A DNA stretch of 64,000 nucleotides. It comes from Plecoglossus altivelis. Taxonomy: Eukaryota > Chordata > Actinopteri > Osmeriformes > Plecoglossidae. Positions 1 through 12,151 of the stretch are shown piece after piece. The notes under the pieces were generated by a model. That model saw only the letters and a list, made by a program, of their open reading frames with translations, did not search any database and was not told the origin of the DNA. The translations under genes were made by a program, and so were the position numbers. Position 1 is the stretch's first letter. Each line of letters opens with the position of its first letter. The stretch is from assembly GCA_036571765.1 (NCBI GenBank), contig BROE01000001.1, positions 8,892,961 to 8,956,960 of the forward strand. Reading direction: 5' to 3'.

Positions 1-102
1 AAAGCCACGACAGTAAAAGTAAAAGCCGTCATGACAAAATCTGGAACATTTCAATGATAAAGGTAAGGTCTCTTCTCTCTCTCCCACGACCTGCTCCACC
101 AG

Positions 103-1040
103 GCGACACAGTGAAAGGCAGCATGATGGAGGACTTTGTGGCTGTTGTGAAGGGTGGTACCAGTGAGAGCATCACAGGTCTAGTGGCCAAGAAGCTGCCC
201 ACCCCAGAGCTGATGAGACTGTGGGGGGAAGGAGTGCATTACAACCCTGACTTCATCAGCAGCACTGTGGGCCATCTGCTTCCTCCTTTACTATCCTTCC
301 ATGCATCTATCACATGTTACATTTTTGTTTTGTTTCTTTCTTTTTCCTGATCTGTCATCTGTCATGAACATAAATGTACTTAATGTACTATTTTGTAAGT
401 ATTTCTTACTCCATTCCTGAACTGAAGGTCTACTTGTGTTGTTGTTGTGGCTGGTAGATGAAACTCTTGTATGAGCTGGTGACCCCCAGAGACTTTGACA
501 ACGCCAACTCCCTAAAGAAGAACATGAGGAAGGCCTTGGAAGAGTACTTGATTGAGTCCAGCTCCTGCAGATGCAGCCCCTGTCACAACAACGGAATGGC
601 CATTCTCAAAGGTTAACGTCTAATGACTCAAAGGTTTCTTCATGGAACATGGAATATAACCCAGCTTCTGAGGGGTTTTTGAGGGATGCTGCTGACATGA
701 CTTTCTGCATTGCCCACCAGGTACAAGGTGTGAGTGTTTGTGTCCGTCTGGCTACAGAGGGCTGGCCTGCGAGATTTCCCTGCGTCCGACAGGTTAGCAA
801 ACACCTATCTCCCTTATGTTTTTCTACTATGTCTGTCTGTGCATCCTTTTGGTGGAATGACTTTACGTGTGACCTCTGACCCTGACAGAAATAGCTATAG
901 ATGGTAACTGGAGCTGCTGGGGGTCATGGTCATCCTGCAGTGGAAGAATGAAGACCCGGACCCGCCAATGTAACAACCCAGCACCTAGCAGAGATGGTGC
1001 AGCCTGCTGGGGCCTGTCGGAGGAGTCGTTTAATTGCTGA
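103..1040 (+). CDS. C8B: Complement component C8 beta chain, C-terminal part (partial)
   Basis: This is the 3' end of the gene for the beta chain of complement C8, a secreted MACPF protein that joins C5b-7 and helps form the membrane attack pore. Four coding exons are readable: 103-266, 458-611, 721-792 and 889-1040 (TGA 1038-1040), all with GT-AG borders and matching phases. They encode the end of the MACPF domain, an EGF-like segment (CRCSPCHNNG... then CECLCPSGYRGLAC) and a final thrombospondin type 1 repeat (NWSCWGSWSSCSG). Earlier exons lie left of the window. The call as beta rather than alpha rests on similarity of the LPTPELMRLWG segment and on the tail-to-tail partner at 1411-4788, which reads as C8A, as in human. 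The frame is also open through 1-102, so the first acceptor (101-102) is an inference. Confidence 0.85.
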
Positions 1041-1410
1041 TGAGCGTTACCGCAGCAAAACAGGACCATCTGCATGCTTTACCTCAAGCTGTTGAACGAT
1101 GTCCCACACATTGTAATAGTTAACCTGAGATTCCAAATAAAAATAAGATGCAAAATATCAAGCGTGACCTTTACTTTTTAAATTGCACTTTTTATGATAA
1201 AAACTCTATTACCACAATGGTTCCTTGCCCATGTGCAGAAGAAACATCATCAGCGATCATTTAGGAGGCAGCTAAAATAAATAAAAAGGCAACATTACTG
1301 CATAGTTGTTTTTATTTAGGATACGCAGTAAGCACTATCACCATCAGGGTACGGCTGTGACTGGTATCTTTCGAACTCTTTTGTGGTTACACCCTGGCAA
1401 CACTGGCTGA
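1041..1410. other. Convergent 3' UTRs of C8B and C8A
   Basis: No coding sequence is seen. A forward AATAAA at 1136-1141 is a good poly(A) signal for C8B, about 100 bases after its stop. A reverse-strand AATAAA (TTTATT at 1311-1316) suits C8A, about 100 bases after its stop. The two transcripts therefore probably end within roughly 150 bases of each other without overlapping. Confidence 0.6.
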
Positions 1411-4400
1411 TTAGCAGTTTTGAGACTGTGAGGAGGAGCCCAGGCAGGCGGCGCCCTTGTCTGGAGGAGGGTTGTCACAGGTCCGCCTACGGCTCATCTT
1501 TCCTGACTGGCAGGATGACCAGGAACTCCAGCAGCTCCAGGACCCATCTGTGACCGAATCTAGCAGAAGGTGAGACGGTTTGTGGTCTTAAATGTCACAT
1601 GTCACATGTATGTATGTATGTGGTTACATGTATGTAACCATACATGTAACCACATAACTATATATATGTCAGCAAATAAACACTGATCATTTTTGTAACT
1701 TCATCAAAACAGGGGAGGATTTTCTAAGTCACTGAGTTTTTCCAAACTCACTTTTTCTGAGAGTCTCCTCGCAGGCATCACCACGGTAACCCTGCTTGCA
1801 GAGGCAACTACACTTGGACTGTATGAACACAGGGATGCCATTGTACTTGCAGGGGGCACAGCGACAGGAGTTGAACTCTAGTAAATATGCATCCAGGGCA
1901 CTCCTCAGGTGGGCAATCCGAACGCCTGCTTGGTCTGCTGCTGTGCTTAAACGCACCAACTCATGGATGGGCATGAGCTGTAAAGTAGAGAAGGGGGAAG
2001 GGCAAATAACTAGTTGTAAATACTCCTAAACATGTTTATGCTCTGGATTTGCCTCAACCCCCCTGTAATTAAACCGATGGATCATACTGATCTGCAACTG
2101 AAGCAGATCAGTATGAACTATAAATTAATCTAAAGAACATTCATTATGTTCATGCGATCAATCTCTGCAGCCTTTTAAAATTTGGTGTGAGTGGGTGACA
2201 GAGAAATACTTTCATGTACCTCAAAGTCGATAAGAGCAGGGTTGTACTTGAGCGTTTCCCCCCACCTCCTGTAGGTCTCTGGGTCCTGGATGGACAATAG
2301 GCTCCCAGTCGTTTCTGTTGTTCCTCCCTTTACTACCGTGAATATATCTTCAATAAAACTCGATTCCGTCTTCCGTCCTGTGTTCCATTAAGAGGTCAAT
2401 AATTCACACTCTTTTTTTAGATAGACTACTTTCATGAATTGACATTCTGATGCAAATTATGTAAGCAAACAAATACAAATGTCCAAATGATATATACATG
2501 CAAATAACCCACTTTTATGTTTTCAAACCTGAGTTAAATGTTCCACCGGAAGGACAGACTTTCCCTCTCACTTTGAGTTCACCCTCCACATTTTGCCCCA
2601 GGGGACCAGCTAAGCCAAAAGAAGCACCAAGGCAGCCTGCGATGTGGAAACCATTTTTTTCTATGGAAAATATGGAAGGCAATGGTTATCATAGACACGC
2701 AATAGGATTTTCCACAAGTAGAATACCTTCCTAAAGATGTGACACTCATAGCTTTTTCGACCCTTTCACTATGGACCCAGTTAAGAGCTAATAAGCTACT
2801 ACACCACAGCCACAGCCATTCCTAGAGATGTGCCTTTCTAGAAGAAAAGGAAATGCAATATTAAATACCTATTTTTTCCATGGCAACTTTGTCAATGACT
2901 GCAACATATTCCAATGTGCCTCCCATGGTCCCCTGGGTGACATAGTGTGTCCCGTAGGTGTTTAGGAATTGGGAGTACTGGCCAAAGTCATACACTGTTG
3001 GCAGGTCTAGCAGAGCAGAGAGCATTCGCGTGCTGAGCATCAGACCAGAGCTGCGTATCTTGAATCTGGCCGTCTGCACCCTGGAGAACAGCCTGACAAA
3101 CCCCACATCCTGAGCACCAGAGAAGAGCTCATTTACTTAGGAACATGGGATTCAAAATGTGATCAATACCATCGGCAAGATGGATGAACCTCTCTTTCTT
3201 TTCCCTAAGAGGATACTTCCATCTGAACAGCAGCTGTCAACTGTTGATTTGCATGTATTTACCTTGCTGGAATACTTTGTGATGTTTTTGAGCATTTTGA
3301 CACCTAGGCTTGCTGATAATCCCACTTCCACATACTGCACTCCAACGGTCACACCAACGTGGCCTGAGTCATCTGTTTTCATTGCCTTTATCAATTGAGC
3401 CATGTCTTCGTAGTACTCATTGGAGCCTTCTGAAGTGGCTTGAGCCTACAACAGAAAGCACACAGTAAACGATCTGAGAGATTCAAACAAAGAGACTAAC
3501 AAAGCACTTGGTTTCTGATGAACTGGGAATATCCTATACCAAAAAACGATAACTATGAAAATTGTAGGGTTTCCGGTAGTTCTTCTCGTCTTCGTTGTAA
3601 CTGAGATTTTCGCAGAATGATTCATATTTGAACTTCCTCCATTCTCCATTGTAGACATATTCGCAGAGTCCACCGAAGTACCCTGGGTCAAGAACTTTTT
3701 CAACAAAATCTCCTCGCAAGATATTATAGCTGAAACAAACCAGACCAAACGATATTCTACAATACTGTATGCATGATCGATTTGCAGCGTTTACGCATCC
3801 ACACTGGAGGGTGCTCCTTTCCGGATGCTTCAAATCATTACGCCTTACCCTTGGGAGCCGTGTTCAGCTCCAGGGATGGGTATGAGTGTGGAACACTTGT
3901 CCTCTCTGATCTTGACCTCTCCACAGTCAGCCTCATCACTCCAGTCATCACAGTCATCCTCACCGTTACAGAGAAGATCCTTGCTGATGCAGCGATCTGA
4001 GGAAAGATCGAGCGGAGACTTTCATTTCATGGGAATGGCACATGGTGAACACACACAAACACACTCACATGCACACACCCAACGGCATTTAGTTCAACTG
4101 AAAAAGCTAGTTCATTAACCTGATTCGCTGCATCCAAAACCTTTTTCACAAAAGTCTGCCACCAGGCACTTTTCCTTTGTTTCTGGGCAGTTCAGTGTCT
4201 CCCACTGAACTTCAAGACAGTTAGTCCCACCGAACTGAGAGGGCCTCTCCAGATGACGAAAACGATGCTAGCATGGAGGACCACATGCTGTTAAGGGGCT
4301 CAAGAGTGCTGACATTTAACTAGGATTCAGACAACCATTTAAAGTCCTATGAGATCATGTACATTTTTGCATGTTCAGGAATACATGCAAATTTATATTA

Positions 4401-4788
4401 GACAAGAGTGATTACATTCAATCTTAATGAAATGTGACTCATATCTGATTAGAGTCAGGGACAAATTCACCTTCTTAACTGTGCAAGAGTTACAAGAACT
4501 CCATGACGACCACTTCTGCATCACACAGTCGATGGGAGTTGGTCTGCTGACATCTCTGAATACTCTTGCTGACCCTCTGATTAACAAAAAAACATCAAGA
4601 ATTCAAATGAATCATAACAGCCCAATTTGATTCAGTAAAGAGGGATCTATGTGCCTGTAACTGGAGTGCTAGGCTTACCTGCTTTTAGTTGAGTTCCAAT
4701 TATTCCTTGCTGATTCCACAAAGAATGACCTGTTAAGAGATAGCAGGATATATGAACCCAAAAGGCCACAGATTACTTTATTAGCCAT
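1411..4788 (-). CDS. C8A: Complement component C8 alpha chain (complete)
   Basis: Eleven exons give a 584-residue protein, the length I recall for the human chain: 4788-4679, 4576-4471, 4267-4120, 3996-3849, 3729-3540, 3445-3263, 3109-2869, 2636-2529, 2377-2220, 1977-1752, 1547-1411. All phases agree. The protein starts with a hydrophobic signal peptide. It continues with a thrombospondin repeat (WSSWSSC), an LDL-receptor class A module (about residues 122-146, with the acidic CDDWSDEADC end), the MACPF domain with the family signature YGTHY at about 347-351, an EGF-like module and a C-terminal thrombospondin repeat (SWSCWSSWSSC). C8 alpha inserts into the target membrane within C5b-8 and initiates C9 polymerisation; it is secreted, typically from liver. 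The gene is head to head with FYB2, as in human. ATG 4786-4788 is chosen because it opens the signal peptide. Confidence 0.93.
1621..1652. repeat. Perfect 14-bp inverted repeat (hairpin) in the last C8A intron
   Basis: Arms 1621-1634 and 1639-1652 are exact reverse complements (TGGTTACATGTATG), with a 4-base loop. It is flanked by a short TATG repeat. Confidence 0.9.
2082..2116. repeat. Perfect 14-bp inverted repeat (hairpin) in C8A intron 9
   Basis: Arms 2082-2095 and 2103-2116 are exact reverse complements (TCATACTGATCTGC), with a 7-base loop. The sequence is unrelated to the hairpin at 1621-1652. Confidence 0.9.
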
Positions 4789-5564
4789 ATTGAAGATGAT
4801 TATCATCCTCACTGGACGTTTTCTGATTCTACAATATCATGCACTTCTTGTCATCCTGGAAAAACAGTTAGTAGCAGTGTCACTGACCACAAGACTACGG
4901 TAAATTATTAATTGAAGGTAAACATCGTTGGCTACGGTGGTTGAGAAATACATTCCCGTAATGATCACAGCCCTTTGCTCATCGATCCGCCCCAGCTCCA
5001 CAGAAAAGATACGTTCTACCTAGAGTGTGGTCAGCCTCATTGGTGCAGGTGGTTTATCAGCTGAAATTGAGTGTTCCTTATTGGCTACAGCAGAAGATCC
5101 ACGTGGAAACTCTTTTGAAGCAGTATTATGAGTTTATGTAAACTATAATTGCTGTTTTAAAAGGTGACAACAGTGATAGTGTTAACGTTGTGATCTTCGT
5201 TGTCTGAGTTTGGACGTTTGCACTCATTGTTGAGTGCTATGAACTAATTTGCAATTCTAAATCAGCACACATATTTCGCTCACTCAAAATACAATATAAC
5301 ATATATAATATTTCAAAATGACGTATAAACAGCACGCGCGACCGTGGTAATTTTGATAACCCGCCCCATCATTGCGTGAGGTTGCGTACGCGGGTGTTTA
5401 GAGGCGGTATCTTTCAATTGTTTCTATTTTAGAGGTAAATACCCGATGCTATAGTCTGCTGCTAACAGCAAATCATTTGATATTGGGCCTGCAACACTGC
5501 CGACATAATTAGGTGATTTCTGAAGAACGAATGCATAAAAGAACGTCGAATGTCACCGGATAAA
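4789..5564. promoter_or_regulatory. Shared upstream region of C8A and FYB2
   Basis: This 776-base interval separates the divergent start codons of C8A (-) and FYB2 (+) and must hold both promoters unless there are further leader exons. No open frame or clear TATA pair stands out. The FYB2 side is locally CpG-containing (around 5330-5400). Confidence 0.4.
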
Positions 5565-8500
5565 ATGGAGCAAGTACGTGAGTTCTGGAATTGCCTTCCA
5601 TCTAGAGTTAGCAATTCCAATTGATACATGATCCAGGTGATTTCATGGAATTTCACCGTCGTCATGTTATGCAAATAGTTATGGGTTTAGTCATACAATA
5701 TCCTATTTGTAATAGTATGTTGAGGGCAAATCATTTTGCACTGTAAAACAGATTTATTTATATATTTTTGTTAATCAGGATGGATCAATGAACTTTAGAG
5801 CTTTAAAAGCAAAGTTTCAAGAGGGACCAGCTCTGGCCAAAACCATGAACAGACCTGCTATTGCTCAGAAGCCAGTACGCCTACCACCACCCGGAGGTCA
5901 CTGTGGATCTCTGGTGACCTCCATGCATTCAGCAGCGGAGAACAAGACACCTGTGGTCCCCCGAGTCATTTTTAGGGATGGAACCAAAGGTTTTCTGGGC
6001 AAGCGCCCCATCTCTTTCCCCCCACGCTTCCTTCGCACCTCGCCCCCACAACAGTCTGTTGGATTGGAGAGCACATCGATACAGTCTTTCAGAGACAGAC
6101 GCATGCCTCTAGTGCTGCCTGTTCTGCCAAAGGACAAGGAAACTGACACAGACTATCAAGAAGGAGCATCACACCCAGTCGGGGGCAACAAGAGGGACAT
6201 TCTGCTTCCCTTCAAGCCAACAAAAGCCTCTAATGTTGTTTTGGACAGTAGCAAAGATCAGGCCTGTGCTGAGCCTACCACCAAAACTCTGGAGAAGGAG
6301 AAACGGAAAACAGAAGGCGGATTCTATTCTCAGGGGGACCGTTCCACCACAGAAAGACGACCTTCCAGTCCAGATCAGACCATCACCCCCCCGTTTGCTA
6401 ATCCAGATGGGGACTCATCACCTGGGACTGGGGGAACCCAGTTCTTCGACCAACAGGCTCTGCGCTCTCTGGAGAAAGTTAAGAAAAGGTTCTCACCCCA
6501 GCAACTTTTGTTGTATACCAAGTCTAAAAGCTTGCGGTCCAATGGAGTCCTCCCAGAGAGTAACTCTGTTGTAACAGGGAAACCTCCTGAGGCAGAACTC
6601 CCTCATCCAGTCTGTCTCCCACACATTGCCATTGTTGCCGCCCGTCCTTTTTCAAAGATGAACGGCTATTCACACAGTAAGATAGGTAAAAGTTCTGCTG
6701 CATTGTCCGTATCATAAGCATTTCAGAAGGTCGTCTAGTAGTTCAACTTCCAACAAATCACTTTTTTCTGCTGTATCTCTAGGACGAGAAACTACTTTCA
6801 GACGACAGTTTTCTCAGGATCGTGTGGCTCGTCTGCCTGTGATGTGTCATGCGGCTCCACTTCAACCACCAAGAAAGCCCCTACCTGTCTCGACCAGTTT
6901 AGAGTCTTTACCAGTGAAGCCTCCAAGACCACCATGCGTAGATCTCAGCCAATACCAACTAACCATGGCTATGGACAAAGGTACATAACTGTAACATTTT
7001 TTATTGTGTTCTTATCATTTCAGTAATGGCGTGTTGTGTTGGTATTGTTAACGCTGAGCATATATTTGTATCTGTTTTCAGAAATTGCACCAGAAGTTCA
7101 GCATGTTGTACTTCACAAACTTGAGCCCAATGAGTCATCCATCATCAAGCCTGATCTTCATGCTCCAGGATTTCTAGATTTTGAAAATTCAGAGGTGGAA
7201 AACATAAAAGACACCAGACTTGGTGTAACGTCTCTGGCATTAGAGTCCAGAAATCATGGAAGCCCTGAAATTCCAGCTCCACTTGACTTTGGAATTCTAG
7301 ATTCTGAAGAGTTTCCAGTGTCTGAGCCTTTGGAACTGTCAAGTTTAGATCTGCAGGCATTGAGCCTGAACAATTACAACTTGATGTGTCCAGATCCGCA
7401 AATTCTGCCAGAACCTCCAGTCCTCCATGACCCTGAAATCCTTCCTGAGCCTTTGGTTCTTCCACGTTCAACAGTCCTTGAGGCCCAGGTTAAAAATGAG
7501 GCATTTCCATCTCCTGTTCTAGAGCCAGAAAAGGTTGACACTGAGCTGGTGTCTGATGAGCCTTCAGCCACTGAGTCAACAGATCATGGTTCAGAGCATG
7601 TCTTGCTTGGGCAAGTTCAACCACAGCCAAAGTGAGCAGCATGAAACTTGCTAGGTTTCCTCACATGCTGTTCTTTTATCACATGGAAGATTTCAGTTGA
7701 GTTCACTACGACTAATATTCCCCCTTGCTCTGTGTTTTTTAGTGTCTGTCAAAAAGAGAATTACTATGAAGAATGTAACAACGTGTATGAGGATGTTGAA
7801 AACATGAACAAGTTCATCACCGGGCAGAACTCCCGCAAGCGCAGAAGCAGTCCAAAGAGTAAGCAAGGCAACAGGTCATTGATTCCTTTTTCACTCCCAG
7901 TATAAAATGTTACTTCATCTCACCTAGCATTTAACTTCTTTTATAGATCCATATGCTGCTTCCCATCCAGAGGTAAAGTGAATCGCATCAATTTGATGTT
8001 TGAAGAATTTGTTTAAGTTTTTTTTTGTGAGTTTCTTTTTCTTGGCCTTTTGAAGGAAGAACTTTGCACGAATCTTCGGTCCCGGAATGCTCGGTATGGT
8101 AGTTCACAGCAATGGTTCCTTCTATTGTTGACTGTAAACTAGCCGGACTTGAACTTGCTGATGCTATGATCTACTTTACAGGTCTAGTGTTCCTAGACAA
8201 CACAGTCTTTCGAATCGTGCACATGTACGCAGGTGAGTTTATCATCTGCAGCTCTTTCATGACTGAACATGATATGTATGCTGCCGTTAAAGTATGATTT
8301 GTTTTTGTTCGTTTTTCAGTAAAGAGCGACACAGTCCCGAGAACCATGACGACAAAGAGCAGAAGAAGAAAGAGAAGCAGCGTCTTGAAAAGGAGAGGAA
8401 GGAGCAAAAGGAGAGGGAAAAGAAGGAAAATGAAATGAAAAAGAAGTTCAAAGTAAGAATACCACTCCAGCGGGTCAGATAAATACCTTTTTATTGACTT

Positions 8501-10939
8501 GCTATGTCTCCTCTTCTAAGGGTAAGATCATTTCTGATTTAGTTTGTAGAGTAAGACCTATCGTATTGCGCAACATGATTTGAACAAAGATCGTTTTGTA
8601 GTCTTGCCTATGAGTCACCTATACCAGATGTTTTGGATTATTCAATTCAAAAACATTGCTTTACAACTTGTCTCCATTTTGGGTTTGAGCACATTTGTTT
8701 GAATTTTTTTTAACCAGAGATAAATATTGTCCACTGCGGTTTATGTCTTCTGTGTTCTAGATCACTGGAAAGGAAGAGCCTTTGTACCACGCTAAAGTAA
8801 CGGTGGCTAGTAAGGTCCGCAAGAATGACCTGCTGGTAAAGAGCGGTGAGACAGTCAGCATCATCAGAACCACTAACTGTCCCAAAGGCAAATGGCTTGC
8901 CCGAGACAACAACCACAAGTGTACGCTTGAGAAGCTTTTTGCTGGAAAGACATTGTGTTATGGAATTTGAAAATTATAGTTCAGTGACCTCTTTATTGAC
9001 AAGATCCTCTCTCATTCTCTCTCTCTTTCATTCTCTGTCACACTTGGACTTTCCAGATGGCTACATATCAGTGATGAATGTTGAGCTAAATATCAAGGAA
9101 ATGTTGGAACTGGGGAAGAAGGCCTCTCAGGCTGTAGGCAGAGCAGCTCTAGAAGGAGATAGCATCAGCATCGAGAGCAGGTGCAGCCTGGCTTCCTCAT
9201 CTTGCCTGCATGAGACGATGGCTCTACTTTTGATGTGTTTGTAATCAGGTTCTTGCCCTCTTTCCATGCTTCACAGATCTTTTCATCTTCACCCCTTGCA
9301 CACTAGCAGTTGTGAGTCCTCTTTGGTATGCCAGTGTACTTGCATCCATGTCCATAACACTTCTAAACATCAGAAGCATCTTGAAGATGAGGCCACACTC
9401 GGAAAGCACAATGCAGGCATATCATTTTCATAGCGTCGATTTTTAATCATCTATTGGCCATATGAATGTTCATTTGATTTTCAAGGAATTCATCGCAGTG
9501 TATTGTTACTCAGTCAGATCGCAGTTTTCAACATGGGCTTCATGCTTTGCCCATATGTCCTCGATGTGTCACTCAGTCACAGATGACAGTGAGGAGTGGA
9601 CCTGTGAGGATGAGACCATGTCCCTTCCCAACGCTGAAAGCTGGTAAGACTTAAAACACTGGGTATATTTCTTCCCTCCGGGGGATACAAACCTCATGAT
9701 TGAAAGATAGAAGAGAAAATGAAGCGGCGCGTACAAATAAATAAGAAATGATTTGAACACAGCCATGCTCTCATTTCCATAGCACTCAGAAGGGGACCTC
9801 CATGCCTGAGATACGTGAGTACCACGTTTGACCTTTTGAAGTGGAAGATTTGTTTTTTCGTTTTTCACGTGCCTGTAAGATGCTTCCTGTACTTTCCTAA
9901 TATCTTACTTTGTGTTCCTTGTTCCTCTGTTTTCCTAGTCTCTGCCCATGCCAGTGCCCAGCACCCTGGCAATGATGCCATCCTTGAGGACCCATATACA
10001 CAGTAAGTCTAAATACATATTCATTTTGGTCCTTACATGACCATTTTCAAAAATGTCTTCTAAAATGATCATTTATATTCCACCTGAAATCATGTGAGAT
10101 GGATTGATGGCTTAGATCACATTTTACAACATAAAATGACTTGTTGTTCTGGAAGAAAAAAAGATTTAGTGAGTCTGTCTCTTTCTCCCAATACTCCAAC
10201 CAGACATGAGGCGCTCCAGAAATTAGCAGTCTTCTTTCAGCACAAAAAAGCAGACTATGGTGACCTTGTGGAAAATGGAGAGCAAACTTGCACAAAGTAA
10301 AGTTGTGTTTTATTTTTACTTTGCTTCAGTATCTTTATTGCTTTAACAGAGACCTGATCATAAGGTTGATTGTCACTTTCATTATTTCATACTGTGTTTT
10401 GTGTGTTCCTGTTTCCTATTTAAACCCATTCCTTAACACGAAGCAAAAATCCAAGTAAGTGCACATCACTGATTGTTGTGTGTGTCACTGTTTGGTGTGA
10501 ACTCACGTGCTATGCACTCAAACACAGCGCACTCAAATGGTTGTAGTCAGTCTTCGTTGGGGCAGGGATGCAGCACATACACCATATATGATTCGTACAT
10601 GTAAAGATGAGTTATACAGTCTGCTCCTCTTCTTCTACAGGTTTCCCATTTGCTGTTGAAGAACCAACTTACTTGTAAGTATTGTGTGTGTGTGTGTGTG
10701 TGTGTGTGCTGTGTCAGTGGCTGGACTGGACTGTGTTTCTAGAAGTTTTGTTTAGACAGTTGTAAGACTAAACACAACACCAGGTGTAGATCTCTCATTC
10801 CAGACACGATAACTGTTTTAAACTGACCATGACTAATGCTCCTTACGTTACTCTGTCCTGAACCAGGGATCAGGAGGTCGACTTCTCTGTGGATGTGGAA
10901 CTCCTCCCCCCTCCAGAGCTCTATGCAGACACTATATGA
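5565..10939 (+). CDS. FYB2: FYN-binding protein 2 (ADAP-like T-cell adaptor)
   Basis: Exons: 5565-5573, 5779-6685, 6783-6980, 7082-7631, 7743-7858, 7947-7972, 8056-8093, 8182-8232, 8320-8452, 8761-8920, 9057-9180, 9590-9643, 9783-9814, 9939-10002, 10204-10296, 10444-10454 (an 11-base microexon), 10641-10674, 10867-10939. Phases agree throughout and give about 890 residues. The first half is proline-rich and unstructured. Exons 8320-8452 and 8761-9180 encode a Lys/Glu-rich helix followed by the helically extended SH3-like domain of the FYB/ADAP family (ending in KKKFKITGKEEPLYHAKVTV, then YGYISVMNVEL). Tyrosine motifs such as NNVYEDVENM, EDPYTQ and the C-terminal ELYADTI are candidate SH2 ligands. 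FYB2 (ARAP) is described as an adaptor in T-cell receptor signalling and adhesion. The acceptor at 9589 and the microexon are the least certain parts. Confidence 0.85.
10684..10710. repeat. (GT)n microsatellite next to a FYB2 splice donor
   Basis: About thirteen GT units begin roughly nine bases after the donor (GTAAGT at 10675) of the 34-base FYB2 exon. Confidence 0.85.
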
Positions 10940-12151
10940 TAATAGGCCACTAGTCTGAGGTACAGGATGCCTGTTTATTACTCTAATCGGTAGTCACGTT
11001 CAACTGTGTTTTGGACTACATCCATGCCCTTGTTCATGGTTCAAATCAACAGTTAAAACATCTGGTGCCGAACGAGAACACAGAACTGAAGTCTTACTAT
11101 TGCCTGACATCTGTTTCTTCCCTAGAGCTTCACAAAGGCAGAGCCAGTGATGCAAGTACACCAAACCGTACACACACAGAATCCTCTCTCACTCTCTCTG
11201 CCCCAGTGATGTATAGCTGCTTCTTTGTCATCAGGAGAGATGAACACTTTCTTTGGTCAGATAGATGTTCACAATGCTATGAGGAAGGTCTTTCTAGAAT
11301 GTTCTGTGTGATTTATAGCAACTTTGTAGTCCTACCTGTGAGGTACTTGACATGATGTCTTTGGGATTATGATTGGCCATTGTGAACTGTAAACTTGTGG
11401 TTTTCTCCTGTCGTCTGAACCATGTTTTGAGTGTCTCTGGACGTGTTTGGTGGAGTCATCTTTGTAGTGTTTTCTGTTGTACTGTTATGCACAGTTGTTC
11501 CGCTCCAGTGGTAGATCCCTGTTCATGCACGATTAGATTTACCTGCACTATACTGTATAAGGACCAATGTTTATTCACCATTCACTAGCACCTTGGTGGG
11601 ATTGTTGGCCTGCATGTTCAGTGGGTTATTGGATTGATCACATTTTCTGAGCTCCCTGGAACTTGTGTTGCTTTCAATAAATTAGTTTATTAAGCTAAAA
11701 TCGCGAACGTTTTTTTTCTTCTTGTTGGCCTTTGAATGTTGTTGGGTAAAATGTACTTCTGTCATTTTTAAAGAAATAATTGCTACACCCTTTAAGATGT
11801 TGATCAGTAAGCCGGAGCCACGGTGTAGGTAGGCTAATGTGTGGTTTCAGAGTGGAATAGGGGAGGCGTTCGTAAAGGAAGGGGGAGGCAGTCAAAAGAG
11901 GAGTGGGGAAAGTATATCTTGGAACACCAGAGGAGTGTGGAGAACAAACGGACAAGATGAGCTTAGAGCAAACGCACTACGGTATTTGAGGAAAGCACGA
12001 AATCGTTTGACGACCAGTCTTTTGACTGAATCACCCCTTAGACAATTTAAGTTTTATCTGCCCAGCTCAAGTTACGCGAACTTCCTCGCAGCTTTAATCG
12101 TTGCTTGATCGTTTTTCTTCCTTTCCCCTTAAAGTAGTCACATCCTTATAA
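10940..12151. other. FYB2 3' UTR and PLPP3 upstream region
   Basis: The FYB2 3' UTR probably runs to just after AATAAA at 11676-11681. From about 11700 to 12151 lies the probable PLPP3 promoter and 5' UTR. No coding sequence is recognised; the ORF at 11011-11355 has no family likeness and lies in the 3' UTR. Human carries PRKAA2 between these two genes; no trace of a kinase exon is seen here. Confidence 0.6.
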
